From OCS116 sp051531935 (GTDB lineage: Bacteria; Pseudomonadota; Alphaproteobacteria; Rhizobiales; OSC116): DNA of 64,000 nt. The stretch covers positions 333,708 through 397,707 of the forward strand of contig JAOPTR010000001.1 in the NCBI GenBank assembly GCA_051531935.1. The letters run 5' to 3'. The notes below the pieces were generated by a model. The model worked only from the letters and a program-made list of their open reading frames with translations. It made no database searches and was not told where the DNA came from. Position numbers and translations under genes: made by a program. Below, in pieces: positions 59,664 to 64,000 of this stretch; the first letter of the stretch is position 1, and the number at the start of each line of letters is the position of its first letter.

Positions 59664-60197
59664 TTAGCTTTTATAAATGCCGTAAACCACATGATCAACA
59701 ATTGTACCATGCAGGTTTTCGGCATTTTTAATGATGCCTTCTTGGGTGAAGCCGCAGCGTTCAATCACTTTTTGGCTCGGGACATTGCCGACAGCATGCG
59801 CGATCTCGACCTTTTCCATACCCATATTCTCAAAACTATTTTCAATTAGGAATTTGACAACACGAGTCACAATTCCCTTTCCTTGGTATTTTAAGCCAAG
59901 CCAATAACCGACTACCACTTTTTTGAGGTTTGGATGAATGTGATTATATCCTGCAATACCCACTATTTCATCGTTATAAACAATGGCGATATTGATGCTT
60001 TTATTTGCTGCAAAACTCTCAATGCTTTCTTTGATGAATTTTTCACTGTCGGCGACCGTTTTAACAAGTGGCACCCATGGCAACCATGGTTTTAAATGAT
60101 CGGCATTTGTGGTGATTAATGCGTGTAATTCTGATGCCATTGAGTTTTGCAAAAACACAAGTTCAATATCTTTATCAATTTTTTGGCTAAACAGCAT
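59664..60197 (-). CDS. GNAT acetyltransferase, RimJ/RimL type
   Basis: 177 aa single GNAT domain with a near-canonical CoA loop (LKYQGKGIVTRV near residue 105) and the C-terminal NVPSQKVIERCGF helix. YdaF/RimL-like enzymes of this kind acetylate ribosomal-protein N-termini or small molecules; the target is unknown. Single gene, convergent with DUF1203 and upstream of the sdh terminator. Confidence 0.88.
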   Translation of the reverse strand: MLFSQKIDKDIELVFLQNSMASELHALITTNADHLKPWLPWVPLVKTVADSEKFIKESIESFAANKSINIAIVYNDEIVGIAGYNHIHPNLKKVVVGYWLGLKYQGKGIVTRVVKFLIENSFENMGMEKVEIAHAVGNVPSQKVIERCGFTQEGIIKNAENLHGTIVDHVVYGIYKS

Positions 60198-60208
60198 ATA
60201 AACTCCAT

Positions 60209-60242
60209 AAAAAAAGCGAGGCAGTTAGTGACCGCCTCGCTT
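60209..60242 (-). terminator. Terminator of the sdh operon
   Basis: Perfect 9-bp stem AAGCGAGGC / GCCTCGCTT with an 11-base loop and, on the minus strand, a T run beyond the stem. Located between sdhB and the start of the GNAT gene. Confidence 0.85.
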
Positions 60243-60266
60243 GATATTTTGAATTTTTAAAAAATT

Positions 60267-61049
60267 CTAATATTTCCGCTCGACCATCATTTCTTTAATC
60301 GATGCAATGGCTTTGGCTGGGCTTAGGCCTTTCGGACAAGCTTTTGCGCAATTCATAATTGTATGGCAACGGTAAAGACGGAATGGATCTTCCAAATCGT
60401 CCAGACGTTCACCAGTTGACTCATCGCGGCTATCAATAAGCCATCTGTATGATTGCAACAGAATTGCAGGGCCTAAATAGCGATCGCCATTCCACCAGTA
60501 AGATGGGCAAGACGTGGCGCAACAAGCACATAGGATACATTCATATAAACCATCAAGCTTTGCGCGATCTTCAGGGCTTTGCAGCCATTCTTTTTCGGGT
60601 TCGACTGTTGTGGTTTTAAGCCAAGGCTCAATAGAAGCATGTTGTGCATAGAAATTTGTAAGATCTGGTACTAGATCTTTAATCACTTGCAAATGTGGTA
60701 ATGGGTAGATTTTAACATCGCCCTTCACATCTTCAATCGCTTTGGTACAAGCTAATGTATTTGTGCCATCAATATTCATCGCACATGAGCCACAAATACC
60801 TTCGCGGCACGAACGCCTGAATGTAAGTGTTGGGTCAATTTCACTTTTGATTTTAATGATCGCATCTAGAACCATAGGCCCGCAATCATCCAAATCTACA
60901 TGATAAGTATCAACGCTTGGGTTTTTACCATCATCTGGATTCCAACGATAGACTTTAAAGGCACGAACGTTTGACGACATACCTTCGGATTTCGCCCATT
61001 CTTTACCGCCTTTTAAGACCGAATTTTTAGGTAGAGCTAATTCAACCAT
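60267..61049 (-). CDS. sdhB: Succinate dehydrogenase iron-sulfur subunit
   Basis: 260 aa, carries electrons from FAD to quinone. Clusters: 2Fe-2S ligands in CREGICGSCAMN, 4Fe-4S in CILCACCATSCPSYWW, 3Fe-4S in CHTIMNCAKACP. Quinone-site Trp near the second cluster is kept. Last gene of the operon, 12 bp after sdhA. Confidence 0.98.
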   Translation of the reverse strand: MVELALPKNSVLKGGKEWAKSEGMSSNVRAFKVYRWNPDDGKNPSVDTYHVDLDDCGPMVLDAIIKIKSEIDPTLTFRRSCREGICGSCAMNIDGTNTLACTKAIEDVKGDVKIYPLPHLQVIKDLVPDLTNFYAQHASIEPWLKTTTVEPEKEWLQSPEDRAKLDGLYECILCACCATSCPSYWWNGDRYLGPAILLQSYRWLIDSRDESTGERLDDLEDPFRLYRCHTIMNCAKACPKGLSPAKAIASIKEMMVERKY

Positions 61050-61061
61050 TTTTTCTCTCCC

Positions 61062-62882
61062 TTAATAAACACGTTTTTTAGGTTTGATATAATCAATCTC
61101 ATCAGACATTGTGAAATCATGCACAGGACGATAAGTGATGTCGACTTTCTTATTTTCGAAATCAATTTTCGTGAGTGTATGTTTCATCCATTCTGCATCA
61201 TTACGTTCTGAGAAATCCTCACGGGCATGACCGCCACGGCTTTCTTTACGATTTTCGGCAGCAACCATTGCAGCGGCTGCTTGAATGATGAGGTTGTCAT
61301 ATTCTAGACACTCGATAAGATCACTATTCCAAACCAAGCTTTTATCTGTCACTTCGATGTCATCAGAAGCCTTCCATAATTCAGAAATAAGCTCAACGCC
61401 TTCTTCTAGAATTGGGCCATCTCTAAACACTGCGCAGTTTGTTTGCATGATTTTTTGCATGCTTAAACGCATTTCAGCAGTGGATTTTGAACCTGTTTTA
61501 AATCTGGCTTCGTGCAAACGTTTCAGGCCGTATAAATGACCATCCTCGGTAAGCGGTACATGTGGTTCATTTGCATCTAATGTTTGTCCAACACGCAAAC
61601 CAGCAGCGCGGCCAAACACCACAAGATCAATAAGTGAGTTACTGCCCAAACGGTTTGCACCATGAACAGATACACAAGCTGCTTCGCCGATGGCCATTAG
61701 GCCTGGCACAGTTGCATTAGGATCATCTTTAGTGGGGTTAATAACCTCACCATGATAATTGGTTGGAATGCCGCCCATGTTATAATGCACTGTTGGCAAC
61801 ACAGGAATTGGCTCTTTGTTTACATCGACACCTGCAAAAACTTTTGCTGATTCTGAAATGCCTGGAAGGCGTTCAGCAAGCAATGCTGGATCGAGATGAT
61901 CTAGATGCAAATAGATATGATCTTTATTAGGGCCAACACCACGACCTTCGCGAATTTCGATGGTCATTGCGCGAGACACAACATCACGAGATGCCAGATC
62001 TTTTGCAGATGGGGCATAACGTTCCATGAAACGTTCGCCTTCGGAGTTAATTAAAATGCCGCCTTCACCACGACTACCTTCGGTAATCAGACAACCTGCA
62101 CCATAGATACCCGTTGGATGAAATTGGATAAATTCTGGGTCTTGCAAACCGAGGCCTGCACGCATAACCATGGCATTGCCATCGCCTGTACAAGTATGAG
62201 CCGAAGTACAAGAGAAGAATGTACGCCCATAACCACCTGTTGCCATCATTGAAACATGAGAGCGGAAAACATGAATTTTACCATCGTCTAGATTGATACA
62301 GACAACGCCCTTACATTCGCCTTTTTCCATAATCAAATCGATAGCGAAATATTCAATGAAAAATTCTGCGTTATAGCGCAAAGCTTGGCCATATAGGGTA
62401 TGCAACATAGCATGGCCTGTACGGTCTGCCGCTGCGCAAGTACGCTGAGCTTCTGGGCCTTCGCCAAAGTTTTGCATCATGCCACCAAATGGGCGTTGAT
62501 AAATTTTACCCTCTTCGGTACGTGAGAAAGGAACGCCGAAATGTTCTAGCTCATAAACCGCTTTAGGTGCGTTACGACATAGATATTCAATAGCATCTTG
62601 GTCACCAAGCCAATCCGAACCTTTGACAGTGTCATACATATGCCACTTCCAATTATCGGGGCTCATGTTGCCAAGTGATGCGGCCACGCCGCCTTGTGCT
62701 GCCACTGTGTGTGAGCGCGTTGGAAATACTTTAGTGATACAAGCAGTACGCAAGCCTTCTTGCGCGGCACCTAATGTAGCGCGTAGACCAGCGCCACCAG
62801 CGCCAACCACAACCACATCATATTCATGCTCAACAACTTCATAATCATCTAAATTAAATGGTTTTGTTTGTGTTTTTGCCAT
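61062..62882 (-). CDS. sdhA: Succinate dehydrogenase flavoprotein subunit
   Basis: 606 aa. FAD-binding GAGGAGLRA, the covalent FAD histidine in RSHTVAAQGG, and the active-site HPTGIYGAGCLITEGSRGEGG region and ANRLGSNSL are present. Oxidises succinate to fumarate in the TCA cycle as part of complex II at the inner membrane. Six bases after sdhD. Confidence 0.98.
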   Translation of the reverse strand: MAKTQTKPFNLDDYEVVEHEYDVVVVGAGGAGLRATLGAAQEGLRTACITKVFPTRSHTVAAQGGVAASLGNMSPDNWKWHMYDTVKGSDWLGDQDAIEYLCRNAPKAVYELEHFGVPFSRTEEGKIYQRPFGGMMQNFGEGPEAQRTCAAADRTGHAMLHTLYGQALRYNAEFFIEYFAIDLIMEKGECKGVVCINLDDGKIHVFRSHVSMMATGGYGRTFFSCTSAHTCTGDGNAMVMRAGLGLQDPEFIQFHPTGIYGAGCLITEGSRGEGGILINSEGERFMERYAPSAKDLASRDVVSRAMTIEIREGRGVGPNKDHIYLHLDHLDPALLAERLPGISESAKVFAGVDVNKEPIPVLPTVHYNMGGIPTNYHGEVINPTKDDPNATVPGLMAIGEAACVSVHGANRLGSNSLIDLVVFGRAAGLRVGQTLDANEPHVPLTEDGHLYGLKRLHEARFKTGSKSTAEMRLSMQKIMQTNCAVFRDGPILEEGVELISELWKASDDIEVTDKSLVWNSDLIECLEYDNLIIQAAAAMVAAENRKESRGGHAREDFSERNDAEWMKHTLTKIDFENKKVDITYRPVHDFTMSDEIDYIKPKKRVY

Positions 62883-62888
62883 TGATGA

Positions 62889-63287
62889 TTACCCTCCAAA
62901 ACTAATATTTAAAATTGAAAATATGCAAGCGAAACCAATCGCTGCAGAGAAGAAGATATTCAATATAAGAAAAAGGATTTTCTTTTTCTCGTCTGATACA
63001 TAATCTTCGATAACCATTTGCATGCCTAATTTCATATGATAAGTGCTAGACACCACAAAAAGCAGCAACATAATCGCTACAAATGGATGTCCAATAAAAG
63101 ACATAGCCTCATTATACGACTTGCCTGCCATAGAGAATACGGCATACATAAAAAATAGTGACAATGGGATGTTTGCCAAGGCGGTTAAGCGTTGTTCCCA
63201 AAAATGGCTTGTGCCATCTTTTGCGCTGCCATGGCCACGCACTTTTGCCAAAGGCGTGCGCATATCTGTTTTACTTGAACCACTCAT
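62889..63287 (-). CDS. sdhD: Succinate dehydrogenase membrane anchor subunit
   Basis: 132 aa from the ATG at 63287, which has a perfect AGGAGGTG ribosome binding site; earlier codons are not family-like. Three membrane helices with the heme/quinone-side YHMKLGMQMVIEDYV segment and the N-terminal HFWEQRLTALANIPL typical of alphaproteobacterial SdhD. Start overlaps the sdhC stop by four bases (ATGA). Confidence 0.93.
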   Translation of the reverse strand: MSGSSKTDMRTPLAKVRGHGSAKDGTSHFWEQRLTALANIPLSLFFMYAVFSMAGKSYNEAMSFIGHPFVAIMLLLFVVSSTYHMKLGMQMVIEDYVSDEKKKILFLILNIFFSAAIGFACIFSILNISFGG

Positions 63288-63691
63288 GATGCACCTCCTG
63301 AAAGCATTAACAAGCCGACTGCCCACACAATGATTGTGGCACAAATTGGCACGATGACTGCAAATTTTGCAACACGCTCAACTGTATCTAACTCGAACCC
63401 TTTGCCGAAATCCCAGAAGAAATGTTTAACACCACCAAACATGTGATGGAACAAAACCCACGTGAAGCCGAACAGCACGATCATGCCAAACCAACTACCC
63501 ATAAACCAAGCAAAAGCATTATAAGCATCTTCGCCAATGGCAAGAGACATAAACCACCAGACCACCACTAGAGTGCCAAAATACATGGCAATGCCAGTTG
63601 CACGATGGACCACTGAAAGCATCATTGATAGCATTGGTTTGTATATAAGTAGATGGGGGGAGAGAGGCCGTTCTGTTTTTTTAGAAGCCAT
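63284..63691 (-). CDS. sdhC: Succinate dehydrogenase cytochrome b556 subunit
   Basis: 135 aa with three membrane helices. RPLSPHLLIYKPMLSMMLSVVHRATG is the family hallmark N-terminal region (quinone-site Ser and Arg), and HHMFGGVKHFFWD holds the heme ligand region. First gene of sdhCDAB. A perfect inverted repeat lies 58-79 bp upstream of the start. Confidence 0.96.
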   Translation of the reverse strand: MASKKTERPLSPHLLIYKPMLSMMLSVVHRATGIAMYFGTLVVVWWFMSLAIGEDAYNAFAWFMGSWFGMIVLFGFTWVLFHHMFGGVKHFFWDFGKGFELDTVERVAKFAVIVPICATIIVWAVGLLMLSGGAS

Positions 63692-64000
63692 AGGAGCTTT
63701 GTCCTTTTATAATATTATTTATCGCATACGCCCATATGCAGTCATTACACTTCTAAACTTAGTTTAGAAGGATTGCAATCTTTAGTCTGATAGAATCACA
63801 CAATTCTTCTATATTTATATGATTCATAAGCTAATATTTGATTAACCATAGGACCAAGGTAGGAGGTTTTAACCCCAGTTTTGCGAATCAATTGTGGTTG
63901 GTTATCATGGCAAATGCCACCATTTTTAAAAGCACAGGTTTTGAAGGTTGTTTGGGAGAGTTCGCATGGGCAAAAAAGTTGAGCCGTCTCTTCGGCGAAC
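63692..64000. other. Upstream region of sdh, with a possible gene start at the right edge
   Basis: About 310 bp without a complete gene. Apart from the sdh inverted repeat it has an AGGAGG-like motif near 63861-63868 without a suitable start, and two open plus-strand starts running off the window: ATG at 63907 (31 codons visible) and ATG at 63966 with GGAG seven bases upstream (11 codons visible). The second has the better ribosome binding site. Neither is long enough to identify. Confidence 0.35.
63750..63780. promoter_or_regulatory. Inverted repeat and palindrome upstream of sdhC
   Basis: CTTCTAAAC (63750-63758) and GTTTAGAAG (63762-63770) are perfect complements across TTA. They are followed at once by the 10-bp palindrome GATTGCAATC (63771-63780). 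The half-site TTTAGAA is that of Irr iron-control boxes, but here the two half-sites are everted relative to the published TTTAGAA-N3-TTCTAAA. Probable operator of the sdh operon; the regulator is uncertain. Confidence 0.5.

Noticed and set aside
63861..63906. AGGAGG motif as ribosome binding site of a gene at the right edge
   Set aside because: No suitable start codon follows at normal spacing, and the nearest frame closes within about 33 codons.
1..64000. tRNA, rRNA, CRISPR arrays, insertion sequences
   Set aside because: Intergenic intervals were read for tRNA T-loop motifs, evenly spaced repeats, transposase-like ORFs with terminal repeats; none found. A covariance-model search was not possible.

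Overview
The window looks like a chromosomal segment of a fairly AT-rich, Gram-negative alphaproteobacterium, close to Hyphomicrobiales (Rhizobiales) in gene order. The evidence is the order rplU-rpmA-GNAT-obgE-proB-proA-rsfS-rlmH-envC-ctpA-divergent polysaccharide deacetylase-rppH next to an atpHAGDC operon without F0 genes, the order sdhC-sdhD-sdhA-sdhB, and priA divergent from a transaldolase-like fsa gene followed by xerC. Base composition was judged by eye only. I see no rRNA, tRNA, CRISPR array, insertion sequence or prophage.

Region by region. 0-5.4 kb: two isoprenoid genes convergent with no gap (ispA, ispG), a secreted copper chaperone with a His/Met tail, a membrane LytTR regulator coupled to a protein of three fused GNAT domains, and a small rhodanese whose ribosome binding site lies in a 16-bp perfect hairpin. 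5.8-15.9 kb: a signalling island with two chemoreceptors, two paralogous GGDEF-EAL proteins with different sensor ends, and a free periplasmic Cache-like protein in front of the second receptor. A YeeE/YedE sulfur-transport pair lies within it, behind a perfect CRP-type palindrome. 16-17.9 kb: an HI0933-type flavoprotein and a GST. 18-33.7 kb: a long plus-strand housekeeping run for translation, ribosome assembly, proline synthesis, cell separation and RNA decay. It ends in four tandem paralogous HAD phosphatases.

33.8-43.9 kb, minus strand: F1 ATP synthase, a TSUP permease, a DUF4386-like membrane protein, two GFA proteins and priA. 44-46.9 kb, plus strand: fsa, xerC and an EamA transporter. 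46.9-51.6 kb, minus strand: hemH and a TRAP transporter (dctPQM). Divergent from the TRAP genes is a Cache histidine kinase and NarL-type regulator pair that probably controls them. 53.8-60.2 kb: a Na+/H+ antiporter, a thioredoxin-like/CcdA pair, nudC, a GST, an NnrU-like protein, DUF2721, DUF1203 and a GNAT gene. 60.3-63.7 kb: sdhCDAB on the minus strand, with an inverted repeat upstream.

Most striking observations: five overlapping complementary segments directly after the rpmA stop codon that can form two mutually exclusive sets of hairpins ending in an intrinsic terminator (a candidate attenuator); the four-gene HAD array; the triple GNAT fusion; and the hairpin over the rhodanese ribosome binding site. 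No clearly new multi-gene system, such as a defence island, is evident.
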